From the NCBI RefSeq assembly GCF_040050925.1, contig NZ_CP157390.1, forward strand, positions 2,170,001 to 2,234,000: a stretch of 64,000 nt of DNA, in the 5' to 3' direction. A program made the translations under genes and the position numbers. Below, in pieces: positions 42,957-51,220 of the stretch (the stretch's first letter is position 1; every line of letters starts with the position of its first letter). A model generated the notes under the pieces. It saw only the letters and a program-made list of their open reading frames with translations. It did no database searches and had not been told where the DNA came from. Source of the DNA: Leifsonia sp. NPDC080035 (lineage in GTDB: Bacteria; Actinomycetota; Actinomycetes; Actinomycetales; Microbacteriaceae).

Positions 42957-43658
42957 ATGACCGACCAGAACGCCACCGGAGCAGACGGAGCAGACGGAGG
43001 CGCCGAGCGCCCCATCCGGGTCGCGATCGTCGACGACCACTCCATCTTCCGCTCCGGGCTGAAGGCGGACCTCGACGACCGCCTCACCGTCGTGGCCGAG
43101 GCCGCGGATGTGGACGGGGCGGTCGCGGCCATCCTCCGGTCCAGGCCGGACGTCGTGCTGCTGGATGTGCACCTGCCGGGCGGCGCGGGCGGCGGCGGAG
43201 CCGAGGTGGCCAGACGCACCGCCCCGGAATGCCCGGCGACGCGCTTCCTCGCCCTCAGCGTCTCCGACGCGGCGGAGGACGTTGTCGGCGTCATCCGCGC
43301 GGGAGCCCGCGGGTATCTGACGAAGGGAAGCTCGGGCGGCCAGGTGAGCGACGCCGTTGTCGCGGTCGCCGGAGGCGACGCGGTCTTCTCTCCGAAGCTC
43401 GCCGGGTTCGTGCTCGACGCGTTCGGCGCCGCCGCGGGGGAGCAGGCGGAGACGACGGACGAGCTCGACCGGCTGTCGGCGCGCGAGCGCGAGGTCATGC
43501 GGCTGATCGCGCGCGGCTATGCCTACAAGGAGGTCGCCGCCGAGCTGTTCATCTCCATCAAGACCGTCGAGACGCACGTGTCCGCGGTGCTCAGGAAGCT
43601 GCAACTCTCGTCCCGCCACGAGCTCACCGCGTGGGCGCTGGAGCGCAAACTCCTCTAG
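42957..43658 (+). CDS. LuxR-type response regulator (EsrR/LiaR-like)
   Basis: A 233-residue regulator: a receiver domain (residues 19-145) with the acidic pair DD in VAIVDDHSIF near 24, the phosphorylated Asp in VVLLDVHLPGG near 66, Lys in YLTKGSSGG near 122; then a LuxR helix-turn-helix (170-233) with LSAREREVMRLIARG and FISIKTVETHVSAVLRKLQL. It follows the kinase by 4 nt and is probably the output of the PspC module, acting on the divergent promoter. An unusual DGADGADGG stretch opens the protein. Confidence 0.88.
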   Translation: MTDQNATGADGADGGAERPIRVAIVDDHSIFRSGLKADLDDRLTVVAEAADVDGAVAAILRSRPDVVLLDVHLPGGAGGGGAEVARRTAPECPATRFLALSVSDAAEDVVGVIRAGARGYLTKGSSGGQVSDAVVAVAGGDAVFSPKLAGFVLDAFGAAAGEQAETTDELDRLSAREREVMRLIARGYAYKEVAAELFISIKTVETHVSAVLRKLQLSSRHELTAWALERKLL

Positions 43659-43682
43659 ATGCGAGTCCGTTCGGCGTCCATT

Positions 43683-43730
43683 CCTGAGTTCTTCACGCCT
43701 CATACCGGTGTGTCGCGTGAACAACTCAGG
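43683..43730 (+). terminator. Hairpin after the response regulator
   Basis: CCTGAGTTCTTCACGC (43683-43698) pairs with 43715-43730 with one mismatch, loop 16 nt. It lies 25 nt after the regulator stop and could terminate the stress operon. Its right arm is also the first part of the dispersed repeat (copy 2). Confidence 0.6.
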
Positions 43731-43848
43731 AACTGATGGCGGGGGCGCCCGAACCTCCCGGAGTCACGCCCACCGCCGCCGTCGAGTACGCAGAAAATTG
43801 CCCCGAAACAGTCGAGTACGTGGATTCTCTCCGCACTCTACGGCTGGG
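43711..43848 (+). repeat. Dispersed ~140-bp intergenic repeat, copy 2
   Basis: This segment matches the reverse complement of 32115-32254, differing by scattered substitutions and a small gap near 43778. Within it, GTCGAGTACG occurs twice (43780 and 43811 areas). It sits between the stress operon and the tRNA-Trp gene. It does not code for protein. Confidence 0.7.
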
Positions 43849-44057
43849 CGCGAGCCGATCCCGGGCGCGGTTTGGAGGTGGGTGCGGGTGTCCCGTACAC
43901 TGGACGAGGTGGTTGAATCTGCCAAGCTTTTCTGCGCCTTTTTTCGGTTCGGGCGATGGCAGGACGCCCCTGCTGCGGGAACGCATCCGACGCATTCGGA
44001 TACGTGATCGGTTAGCCTGGACCGAGGAAGCGCGAAGGCTTCGCAGTTCGTCTCCCT
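43849..44057 (+). other. Gene-free upstream region of tRNA-Trp
   Basis: About 200 bases between the repeat and the tRNA. It contains a candidate promoter (listed separately) and an AT-richer stretch with TTTTCTGCGCCTTTTTTCGG near 43926-43945. No reading frame is convincing. Confidence 0.4.
43872..43901 (+). promoter_or_regulatory. Candidate promoter for tRNA-Trp/secE transcription
   Basis: TTGGAG (43872-43877) and TACACT (43896-43901) with an 18-nt spacer. It is 150 bases upstream of the tRNA. It is the best vegetative-type promoter seen in the gap. Confidence 0.45.
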
Positions 44058-44130
<73 letters not shown>

Positions 44131-44172
44131 CAAACCGGCATCCCGATGCCGGTCCACGAAAGGTGTAACGAG

Positions 44173-44445
44173 GTGGCCCGAAAGGTAATCGACGAGCCGA
44201 GCGAGGAGATCGTCGCCAACGCGAAGAAGGACCGCGCCGCACGGCGCAACCCGTTCGCGCGGATCGCCCTGTTCATCCGGCAGGTCATCGGCGAGCTGAA
44301 GAAGGTCGTCACGCCGACGCGCAAGGAGCTCCTGAGCTACACGGGAGTCGTGCTCGTCTTCGTGGTGATCATGATGGCCCTTGTGTCCCTGCTCGACTGG
44401 GTGTTCGGTCTGGGCGTGGTCTGGGTCTTCGGCAATCCGAAGTAA
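44173..44445 (+). CDS. secE: Protein translocase subunit SecE
   Basis: A 90-residue subunit of the SecYEG channel with one C-terminal membrane helix (about residues 57-82). The conserved amphipathic segment is seen as FIRQVIGELKKVVTPTRKEL, followed by the helix. The start is the GTG at 44173, with an AAAGG site about 10 nt upstream. An upstream in-frame ATG at 44104 lies inside the tRNA and cannot be used. nusG follows. Confidence 0.93.
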   Translation: MARKVIDEPSEEIVANAKKDRAARRNPFARIALFIRQVIGELKKVVTPTRKELLSYTGVVLVFVVIMMALVSLLDWVFGLGVVWVFGNPK

Positions 44446-44499
44446 CCACCCCGCCGACCTGGCCGCCAGGCCTCCCCGACAGAAATGGAAACGAATTCA

Positions 44500-45420
44500 G
44501 TGTCTGAGACGAATCGCGACGACGTGGACTGGGCGACCGCTGCCGAGCAGTCCTCCGAAGACGACGAGGCGCAGACCGGCAACGTGCTGGCACGCGACGA
44601 GGACTCCGTCGACGCGGCCGAGCACGAGGCTCTCCACGTCGTGACGGAGGACGGCACCGAGGTCGATCTCGACGCCGTGCTGGATGCGATGGCCGAGGCC
44701 GTCGACCCCGAGGCCGACCGCGCCGTCGACGAGGCCCTCGAGGTGGACTCCGCCGAGGAGGCCGAGGCTGCTGCCGAGGCGGTCGAGGACGAGGACGAGG
44801 TCGCAGCCGACCCGTACGAGGAGTTCCGCGCCGAGCTGCGCTCCAAGATCGGCAAGTGGTACGTCATCCACTCGTACGCCGGCTTCGAGCGCCGCGTGAA
44901 GTCCAACATCGAGAACCGCATGGTCTCGATGAACATGGAGGACTTCATCTTCGAGGTCCAGGTCCCCATGGAGGACGTGGTCGAGATCAAGAACGGCCAG
45001 CGCAAGATGGTCAACCGCGTGCGCATCCCCGGCTACGTGCTCGTGCGCATGGACCTGAACGAGGACAGCTGGTCCGTCGTCCGCCACACCCCGGGCGTGA
45101 CCGGCTTCGTCGGCAACGCCCACAACCCGACTCCGCTGCGCTTCGAAGAGGCCTTCTCGATGCTGAAGAGCCTCGTGCAGGTCGAGGCGGCTCCGGCCAA
45201 GGGCGCCGCGAAGGGCCAGAAGGCCGCAGCGCGCGTCATCCCCGCCGAGGTCGACTTCGAGATCGGCGAGACCATCACGATCAAGGAGGGCTCGTTCGCG
45301 GGCCTGCCCGGATCGATCAGCGAGATCAAGCCGGAGAGCGGCAAGCTCACCGTCCTCGTCTCGCTCTTCGAGCGCGAGACGCCGGTCGAGCTCAGCTTCG
45401 ACCAGGTCACGAAGCTCTAA
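44500..45420 (+). CDS. nusG: Transcription termination/antitermination factor NusG
   Basis: A 306-residue NusG, much longer than the 180 residues of the E. coli protein because of an acidic N-terminal extension of about 105 residues. The NGN domain begins at KWYVIHSYAGFE and includes VRIPGYVLVRMD; it binds RNA polymerase. An insert of Ala/Lys-rich sequence (AAPAKGAAKGQKAAARV) precedes the C-terminal KOW domain (IGETITIKEGSFAGLPGSI), which contacts Rho or ribosomal protein S10. I chose the GTG at 44500 (VSETNRDD); the ATG at 44485 would add METNS and is the alternative. It is followed by the L11/L1 genes. Confidence 0.92.
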   Translation: MSETNRDDVDWATAAEQSSEDDEAQTGNVLARDEDSVDAAEHEALHVVTEDGTEVDLDAVLDAMAEAVDPEADRAVDEALEVDSAEEAEAAAEAVEDEDEVAADPYEEFRAELRSKIGKWYVIHSYAGFERRVKSNIENRMVSMNMEDFIFEVQVPMEDVVEIKNGQRKMVNRVRIPGYVLVRMDLNEDSWSVVRHTPGVTGFVGNAHNPTPLRFEEAFSMLKSLVQVEAAPAKGAAKGQKAAARVIPAEVDFEIGETITIKEGSFAGLPGSISEIKPESGKLTVLVSLFERETPVELSFDQVTKL

Positions 45421-45442
45421 CCACAACAGACTTACGAAATCA

Positions 45443-45470
45443 CCGGATCTCGGAAGGGCCGAGAAACCGG
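45443..45470 (+). promoter_or_regulatory. Hairpin in the rplK leader
   Basis: CCGG (45443-45446) and CTCGG (45449-45453) pair with CCGAG (45459-45463) and CCGG (45467-45470) to give a bulged stem in the 105-base nusG-rplK gap. In other bacteria ribosomal protein L1 represses this operon by binding its leader RNA; whether this stem is that site is not shown. Confidence 0.4.
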
Positions 45471-45525
45471 GAGAGCGACGCGGGCCGCGTGCCCACCCGC
45501 TCGAACACACAAAGAAGGAAGAGAC

Positions 45526-45957
45526 ATGGCACCGAAGAAGAAGGTCACCGGTCTGATCAAGCTTCAGATCAACGCCGGCGCTGCCAACCCCGCCCCGCCG
45601 ATCGGCCCCGCGCTCGGTCAGCACGGCGTGAACATCATGGAGTTCTGCAAGGCGTACAACGCGGCGACCGAGTCGCAGCGCGGCAACGTCATCCCGGTCG
45701 AGATCACCGTGTACGAGGACCGCTCGTTCACGTTCGTCCTGAAGACCCCGCCCGCGGCCGAGCTGATCAAGAAGGCCGCCGGCGTGCCCAAGGGCTCCGG
45801 CGTCCCGCACACCACCAAGGTCGGCAAGCTGACCCAGGAGCAGGTGCGCGCCATCGCCGAGCAGAAGATGGTCGACCTCAACGCGAACGACATCGACGCC
45901 GCGTCGAAGATCATCGCAGGCACCGCCCGCTCGATGGGCATCACGGTCGAGGCCTGA
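45526..45957 (+). CDS. rplK: 50S ribosomal protein L11
   Basis: A 143-residue protein of the ribosomal GTPase-associated centre. The N-terminal domain shows KLQINAGAANPAPPIGPALG with the prolines that form the thiostrepton-binding region. The C-terminal RNA-binding domain shows NANDIDAASKIIAGTARSMG. An AGAAGGAAGA ribosome site precedes the ATG. Length and sequence are standard. Confidence 0.97.
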   Translation: MAPKKKVTGLIKLQINAGAANPAPPIGPALGQHGVNIMEFCKAYNAATESQRGNVIPVEITVYEDRSFTFVLKTPPAAELIKKAAGVPKGSGVPHTTKVGKLTQEQVRAIAEQKMVDLNANDIDAASKIIAGTARSMGITVEA

Positions 45958-46038
45958 GGCCTCACCGCACCCGTCATCCAGACATAACCGTGGCAGAGCC
46001 GGCCAGGCTCGCACCACATTCTCGTAAGGAGAAAACCC

Positions 46039-46728
46039 ATGGCACAGAAGTCCAAGGCTTACCGGGCCGCGGCCGAGAAGATCGAGGCCGGTAAGTACTA
46101 CACCCCCACCGAGGCCGTCACCCTGGCGAAGGAGACCGGTTCGGCGAAGTTCAACTCGACCGTCGAGGTCGCGCTGAAGCTCGGCGTCGACCCGCGCAAG
46201 GCGGACCAGATGGTCCGCGGTACCGTCATTCTTCCTCACGGTACCGGTAAGACCGCGCGCGTCATCGTGTTCGCGACCGGTCCGGCCGCCGAGGCCGCGA
46301 TCGCCGCGGGCGCCGACGAGGTCGGCGGCTCCGACCTGATCGAGAAGGTCGCCGGCGGTTACACCGACTTCGACGCGGCCGTCTCCACCCCGGAGCTCAT
46401 GGGCCAGGTCGGTCGTCTCGGTAAGGTGCTCGGCCCGCGCGGCCTGATGCCGAACCCGAAGACCGGCACCGTGACCCCGGACGTCGCGAAGGCCGTCTCC
46501 GACATCAAGGGCGGAAAGATCGAGTTCCGCGTCGACAAGCACGCCAACGTGCACTTCGTCGTCGGCAAGGCGGGCTTCACCGCCGAGCAGCTCGACGAGA
46601 ACATCAAGGCCGCCCTCGAAGAGGTCATGCGTCTCAAGCCGTCCGCCGCGAAGGGTCGTTACATCCAGAAGGGCGCCGTGTCGACCACGTTCGGCCCGGG
46701 CATCCCGCTGGACGTCAACGCTATCTGA
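46039..46728 (+). CDS. rplA: 50S ribosomal protein L1
   Basis: A 229-residue L1 stalk protein that binds 23S rRNA and, in many bacteria, its own operon mRNA. The signature VLGPRGLMPNPKTGTVT lies near residue 131, and KGGKIEFRVDKHANVH near 157. A TAAGGAGAA site precedes the ATG. It is the last gene of the nusG-rplK-rplA group here, with a terminator 18 nt after its stop. Confidence 0.97.
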   Translation: MAQKSKAYRAAAEKIEAGKYYTPTEAVTLAKETGSAKFNSTVEVALKLGVDPRKADQMVRGTVILPHGTGKTARVIVFATGPAAEAAIAAGADEVGGSDLIEKVAGGYTDFDAAVSTPELMGQVGRLGKVLGPRGLMPNPKTGTVTPDVAKAVSDIKGGKIEFRVDKHANVHFVVGKAGFTAEQLDENIKAALEEVMRLKPSAAKGRYIQKGAVSTTFGPGIPLDVNAI

Positions 46729-46745
46729 GCGACGCGCTTCGATCT

Positions 46746-46787
46746 GAACGGGGTCGGGACCGGCAGCAGCCGGGACCGGCCCCGTTC
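46746..46787 (+). terminator. Terminator after rplA
   Basis: GAACGGGGTCGG (46746-46757) pairs with CCGGCCCCGTTC (46776-46787) through one G-U pair, loop 18 nt. It ends the ribosomal protein operon. Confidence 0.72.
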
Positions 46788-46864
46788 GGCATTCCGGGAA
46801 GAATCCGTTTCCTGAGAGAACGTTCATAAACGTCAACCGGTTGGACAGACCTGTCTACCCCCTC

Positions 46865-46893
46865 TTGTGGAGGTAGAAGGCTCGGGTTAGTCT
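46865..46893 (+). promoter_or_regulatory. Candidate promoter of the S53 peptidase gene
   Basis: TTGTGG (46865-46870) and TAGTCT (46888-46893) are spaced 17 nt, 65 bases before the ATG. Upstream, ACGTT-CATA-AACGT (46820-46833) is a short inverted repeat that could bind a regulator. Confidence 0.5.
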
Positions 46894-46957
46894 CGCCCTG
46901 GCGCGCACCGCACGCCGGCTCGATGCCGAGCCCGTCCGAGCGAAGGAACGTTTTTCA

Positions 46958-48958
46958 ATGACACCTCGCAACACAATCGCCTTCCACAAGAGGGCACTCG
47001 GAATCCTCGCCACCACGACCGCCGTGGTGGCGTTGTCGTTGGCAGGCGCATCCGCGGCCGACGCCGCCGATCGGGTGATCTATGCCGATTCCGTCCCCTC
47101 GTGGGCCACCGCCCAGAACGATGCAGGAGCCGCCCCGGCCGACACCACGGTCGAGGGCGAGATCTACCTGCCGCTCCGCGACCAGAACGGAGCGGAGGCC
47201 CTGGCCAAGCAGGTGTCCAACCCCTCTCTCTCCGGCTACCGTAAGGCGCTGAGCCCACAGCAGTGGATCAACCGCTTCTCGCCGACCAAGGCGGACTCCG
47301 ACGCGGTGGTCAACTTCCTCAAGGCCGCCGGGCTCACGATCACCGCCGTTCCCGCAAGCCGTCAGTACGTGGTGTTCCGCGGCACGCCGGAGCAGCTGGG
47401 CTCGATCTTCGGCACCTCGCTGCACGAGTTCAGCTACGCGGGCCGTCAGCTCGTCGCGCCGGCCTCCGCACCCTCGCTGCCGTCGAACATCGGGACGAAG
47501 GTGTCCGGTGTGAGCCTGGAGCAGTCGCGCACGCTGACCCGGCCCGACTCGATCAAGCAGGGCGACCTCGGGCCGTCGAACACTCCGCAGGTGAAGATGA
47601 AGTCGGTCGCCCCGAACGCCGGGCCCGTGATCGAGACCCCCTGCTCGCACTACATCGGTGAGCACACGGTCACGGTTCCGGCCGCGTACGGCAAGACGAG
47701 CTTCAGCACCTACAACTGCGGGTACACGCCGCAGCAGCTGCGCAGCGCGTACGGCCTGAGCGACCTCGGCAAGCGCGGTGTGAACGGCCGCGGGCAGACG
47801 GTCGCGATCATCGACGCGTACGCCAGCCCGAGCATCGTGAAGGACGTGAACTCCTACTCGCAGCAGAACGGCGAGCCGGGTCTCACCAACTCCAGCTACC
47901 AGCAGCTCGTGCCGAGCCCGGCGCAGTTCACCGACCAGGCGCTCTGCCAGTACCCGAGCGGATGGCAGGGCGAGCAGACGCTGGACGTCGAGTCCGTGCA
48001 CGCGATCGCTCCCGGGGCGCGCATCCTCTACGTCGGCGGCACGAACTGCGGCGGCGGCCTGGATGTGGCGATGTCGAAGATCCTCGACAACAAGCTCGCC
48101 AACATCGTGAGCAACAGCTACGGCAACGTCGGTGAGGCTGTGCCCGCCGACGTCATCCAGGGCGAGGTCAACCTGCAGCTGCAGGCAGCGGGCGAGGGCA
48201 TCGGCCTCTACTTCTCGAGCGGTGACAACGGCGACGAGGTCGAGAACCTCGGCTACCCGTCGCCGGACTTCCCGGCGTCCTCGCCGTGGGTCACCTCGGT
48301 GGGCGGCACGAGCGTCGCGATCGACAAGAAGGGCTCCATCGCGTACGAGACGGGCTGGGGAGACCAGTTCGACCAGATCGTCAAGAACGCGGACGGCACT
48401 CTCGGCTACATCGCGCCGCTTCCCGGCACCCGCTTCGTCGGCGGCGCGGGCGGCGGCGTGAGCGACGTGTTCGCACAGCCGGACTACCAGCGCGGGATCG
48501 TCCCGAACGCGCTCGCGAACGGCCACCGTGTGTCGCCGGACGTGGCGGCGCTGGCCGATCCGTACACCGGGTTCCAGATCGGCATCCGCCCGATCGTGGA
48601 CGACACCACCCTCGCGACCGGCGACTACATCAACGAGACCTACGGCGGAACGTCGCTGGCCTCGCCGATCGTCGCCGCGCAGATCGCGATCGTGCAGCAG
48701 GCGACCGGCAAGACGATCGGGTTCGCGAACCCGACCCTCTACGCCGTCAAGCGCGTGGTCCCGGCCGCCTTCCGCGACATCGTGCCGCAGAACCCGCCGC
48801 AGGCGCTCGTGTACACCAGCAAGATCAGCGGCAACACCTACCTGGTCTCGCTGGACAACGACACATCGCTGAAGACGGCCAAGGGCTACGACGACGTGAC
48901 GGGCCTCGGCGACGTCTCGTTCTCGCTGCTCAACTTCGTGGCGCAGGGCAGGCACTAG
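46958..48958 (+). CDS. Secreted S53 family peptidase (sedolisin/kumamolisin type)
   Basis: A 666-residue exported protease. A signal peptide (cut near ADAAD, residue 36) is followed by a pro-kumamolisin activation domain (about 50-230), which is removed on maturation. The catalytic triad is visible: Glu339 and Asp343 in GEQTLDVES, and Ser566 in GGTSLASP; the oxyanion Asp423 lies in FSSGDNGDE. The C-terminal YDDVTGLGDVS fits the calcium site of the family. S53 enzymes are acid-active serine-carboxyl endopeptidases. Its GAAGGAA site lies 10 nt before the ATG. It stands alone between two terminators. Confidence 0.92.
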   Translation: MTPRNTIAFHKRALGILATTTAVVALSLAGASAADAADRVIYADSVPSWATAQNDAGAAPADTTVEGEIYLPLRDQNGAEALAKQVSNPSLSGYRKALSPQQWINRFSPTKADSDAVVNFLKAAGLTITAVPASRQYVVFRGTPEQLGSIFGTSLHEFSYAGRQLVAPASAPSLPSNIGTKVSGVSLEQSRTLTRPDSIKQGDLGPSNTPQVKMKSVAPNAGPVIETPCSHYIGEHTVTVPAAYGKTSFSTYNCGYTPQQLRSAYGLSDLGKRGVNGRGQTVAIIDAYASPSIVKDVNSYSQQNGEPGLTNSSYQQLVPSPAQFTDQALCQYPSGWQGEQTLDVESVHAIAPGARILYVGGTNCGGGLDVAMSKILDNKLANIVSNSYGNVGEAVPADVIQGEVNLQLQAAGEGIGLYFSSGDNGDEVENLGYPSPDFPASSPWVTSVGGTSVAIDKKGSIAYETGWGDQFDQIVKNADGTLGYIAPLPGTRFVGGAGGGVSDVFAQPDYQRGIVPNALANGHRVSPDVAALADPYTGFQIGIRPIVDDTTLATGDYINETYGGTSLASPIVAAQIAIVQQATGKTIGFANPTLYAVKRVVPAAFRDIVPQNPPQALVYTSKISGNTYLVSLDNDTSLKTAKGYDDVTGLGDVSFSLLNFVAQGRH

Positions 48959-48970
48959 CCCGCATCGCCC

Positions 48971-49016
48971 CACGACACACGACCGGCCGTCCCTTCGGGG
49001 CGGCCGGTCCGTCGTG
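48971..49016 (+). terminator. Terminator after the S53 peptidase
   Basis: An inner stem GACCGGCCGTCCC (48981-48993) pairs with 48997-49009 with one G-U pair and a TTC loop. An outer CACGAC/GTCGTG pair (48971-48976, 49011-49016) extends it. Confidence 0.8.
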
Positions 49017-49045
49017 CGGGGCTCGGGATGCGCGCCGCGCGCCGC

Positions 49046-49051
49046 TACGCT
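49046..49051 (+). promoter_or_regulatory. Candidate leaderless -10 box (TACGCT)
   Basis: TACGCT, then 7 nt, then GTG at 49059. It supports this GTG as the acetyltransferase start over the ATG at 49014. Confidence 0.5.
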
Positions 49052-49058
49052 GGTGGGC

Positions 49059-49601
49059 GTGACCGTCGGAATCCGCCCCGCCCGCCCCGGTGACGAGGCC
49101 GGCCTGGCCGCCGTCGCGGCCGTGACCTTCCCGCTCGCCTGCCCGCCGCACGCCACGGACGAGGCCAAGGCGGAGTTCATCGCGACCCATCTCTCCGAGG
49201 AGCGCTTCGCCGAGTACCTGACCGATCCTTCCCGCCGCATCCTCCTCGCCGAGGACGAGCGGGGGAGCGCGATCGGCTACACACTTCTCAACGTCGGCGA
49301 GCCGGCGGACGGGGACGTGCGCGCGGCCATCCGCATCCGGCCGACCGTCGAGCTGAGCAAGTGCTACGTGCTGCCGGGACACCACGGCGAGGGCGTCGCC
49401 GGACGGCTGATGACCGAGAGCCTGGCCGCCGCCGCCGAGGCGGGCGCCGCGGGCGTCTGGCTCGGCGTCAACGAGCTCAACGCCCGTGCGCAGCGGTTCT
49501 ACGGCAAGCACGGCTTCGAGCGGGTCGGCTCGAAGCGCTTCCTGGTGGGCGATCGCCTCGAGGACGACTGGGTGATGGAGCGTCCGCTGGCGCTCGGTTG
49601 A
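49059..49601 (+). CDS. GNAT family N-acetyltransferase
   Basis: A 180-residue acetyl-CoA-dependent acyltransferase. The GNAT core is visible: IRPARPGDEAGLAAV at the start, LLAEDERGSAIGYTLL near 65, the acetyl-CoA loop YVLPGHHGEGVAGRLM near 104-119, and the final NARAQRFYGKHGFERVG near 147. The acceptor substrate is unknown. The GTG at 49059 is preferred because of the leaderless-type TACGCT box, and because the 15 extra residues from 49014 look like non-coding sequence. Confidence 0.82.
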   Translation: MTVGIRPARPGDEAGLAAVAAVTFPLACPPHATDEAKAEFIATHLSEERFAEYLTDPSRRILLAEDERGSAIGYTLLNVGEPADGDVRAAIRIRPTVELSKCYVLPGHHGEGVAGRLMTESLAAAAEAGAAGVWLGVNELNARAQRFYGKHGFERVGSKRFLVGDRLEDDWVMERPLALG

Positions 49602-49677
49602 CGCGCGCGCCCGCACAGCATGTTTCAAGCCGCGCGCCGGTTAGGATGCTGCGACCCGAACCTCCCGAGGAGTGCCC

Positions 49678-50373
49678 GTGCGCCGCTTGCTGCGAATCGT
49701 GCGACAGCCGTTCAGCGCCCCGCTGCTCGCCGTCGGCTGGCAGCGCGCGGTGCCCGTGCTGCTCGCGATCGGCACGGTGTGCGTCCTCGCCGGCCTGACG
49801 ATCATCTGGGCGGCCCGGCTCACGTTCGCGTACCCGGTGTACGTGAGCGAGCTCGGGGCGATCGGCGCGCCGACGGCCGGCCCGTTCGCGGTCGCTCTGC
49901 TGCTGGTCGCGGCGGGAGGTTTCAGCATCGCGTTGGCCAGCGGGCACGTCCGCTCCTCCGTCCGGGTGCTGAACGGGTGGGCGCCGGCGGCCAGCCTCGG
50001 CTTCGCGGCCGTGTGCTTCGTGCTCGCATCGCAGGTGACCTGCACCGCGAACTGCCCGGTGCCGCTGATGGACCCGCGTTCGACGGCGCAGGATCTCATC
50101 CACACGGTCTCGGCCGTGCTCGGCTTCGCCGCGGCCTGCTTCGCGATGCTGCAGGTCGCGTTCGCGACCCGGCTGCCTCGCGTCGCCCGCTTCTCGCTCG
50201 CGAGCTGCGTTGCCGTCGCGCTCATCACGATCGTGGGCGGCCTGCTCGCGATCGCGCACGTCGCGACGGATGTCGGGGCGTGGCTGGAGCTGGTGGGGAC
50301 CACCGTGGCGATCGCGTGGATCGCCGTGTACTCGCTCGCGCTGGTCCGGGTCCCCGTCGCCGCGGGGGAGTAG
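49678..50373 (+). CDS. DUF998-like membrane protein
   Basis: A 231-residue polytopic protein with six helices. It has a DUF998 layout: an opening helix near 22-45, FAYPVYVSELGAIGAPTAGP near 50-70, and later FSIALASGHVRSS and the pair of C-terminal helices. Cysteines in QVTCTANCPVPL form a likely outside loop. The role is unknown. The GTG at 49678 has GAGGAG 5 nt upstream; another GTG at 49672 is less well placed. It converges on the YqaJ-like gene. Confidence 0.68.
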   Translation: MRRLLRIVRQPFSAPLLAVGWQRAVPVLLAIGTVCVLAGLTIIWAARLTFAYPVYVSELGAIGAPTAGPFAVALLLVAAGGFSIALASGHVRSSVRVLNGWAPAASLGFAAVCFVLASQVTCTANCPVPLMDPRSTAQDLIHTVSAVLGFAAACFAMLQVAFATRLPRVARFSLASCVAVALITIVGGLLAIAHVATDVGAWLELVGTTVAIAWIAVYSLALVRVPVAAGE

Positions 50374-50391
50374 CGGCCGGAGCCGCCGCGC

Positions 50392-51186
50392 TCAGTAGAG
50401 CTGCGGTTGTGCCGTGAGCGGCGAGGGTGCGGAAGCCGCGGCACGAGGGATCGTGTGCTGCACCGGCGCCGGCAGTGTCGGGGCAGCGGGTCGCGAGGTC
50501 GCATCCCGGAGCATGTCGATCAGCTCGCCGGCGAGACGGACGAGCCGCGCGATCTCGGTGTCGTCCCGGTCGACCCACCGGCATTCCGGCTCGTCGTGCA
50601 GCGGCACGAAGCCGTCGTGCTGCTCCCAGACGAAGAGCGTGCGCTCGGCGCCGAGGACGTACTGCTGCCACCAGATCTGCCGTAGGTAGCTGCGAGGGAT
50701 GCTCCGGAACGGCTTGTTCGTGGTCTTGATCTCGGCGAGTTCGATGCGACCGCCGGTGCGGACGACGAGACCGTCCGGCGTCGCGAGGTGCCGGCGGTCG
50801 CGCTCGGCGTGGAACAGCAGGTCCGACGGCAGGATGCCGTGGGTTGCGGCCACCCAGCCGGCGATCTCCGGCTCCCTGCTCCGGCCGTGCTGCGTGAACA
50901 CGTTGCCGGAGAACCCGGAGCCGTTCAGCTTCTCGTGGGCGGCGGCGCGCAGCGACCGCGGGGTCGACAGCTTGGCGACGTCGGTCGCGGTGATGCCGCG
51001 GCTGCGCGCGCGCAGCCAGCCGATCCTGTCGCTGGAGGAGGCGACGACGCGGGCGAGGTGACCCTCCGCGCCCGGCACCGCCGGGACGACGGCGATCGGA
51101 GCCGGCGCCGACGACCGTGGCCCGAGGTCCGCCAGTACGCCCGGCCGGTAGAGGTCGGCGGTTCGGGCGGCGGTACGGTCGAGCAC
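50392..51186 (-). CDS. YqaJ-like nuclease (lambda exonuclease fold)
   Basis: A 264-residue protein resembling the YqaJ/lambda exonuclease PD-(D/E)xK family. The helical GITATDVAKLSTPRSLRAAA near residue 60, GRSREPEIAGWVAATHG near 98-114 and the nuclease core PDGLV (near 136) with ELAEIKTT (near 147) are visible, followed by YLRQIWWQQYVLGAERTLFV. Phage-type members resect DNA ends for recombination. No phage genes or Bet/RecT partner are nearby, so this looks like a resident chromosomal member. The GTG start at 51186 has CAGAAT 6 nt upstream. Confidence 0.72.
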   Translation of the reverse strand: MLDRTAARTADLYRPGVLADLGPRSSAPAPIAVVPAVPGAEGHLARVVASSSDRIGWLRARSRGITATDVAKLSTPRSLRAAAHEKLNGSGFSGNVFTQHGRSREPEIAGWVAATHGILPSDLLFHAERDRRHLATPDGLVVRTGGRIELAEIKTTNKPFRSIPRSYLRQIWWQQYVLGAERTLFVWEQHDGFVPLHDEPECRWVDRDDTEIARLVRLAGELIDMLRDATSRPAAPTLPAPVQHTIPRAAASAPSPLTAQPQLY

Positions 51187-51220
51187 CCCTCCATTCTGCA
51201 ACGCCCGGGCGGGCGCGGCG

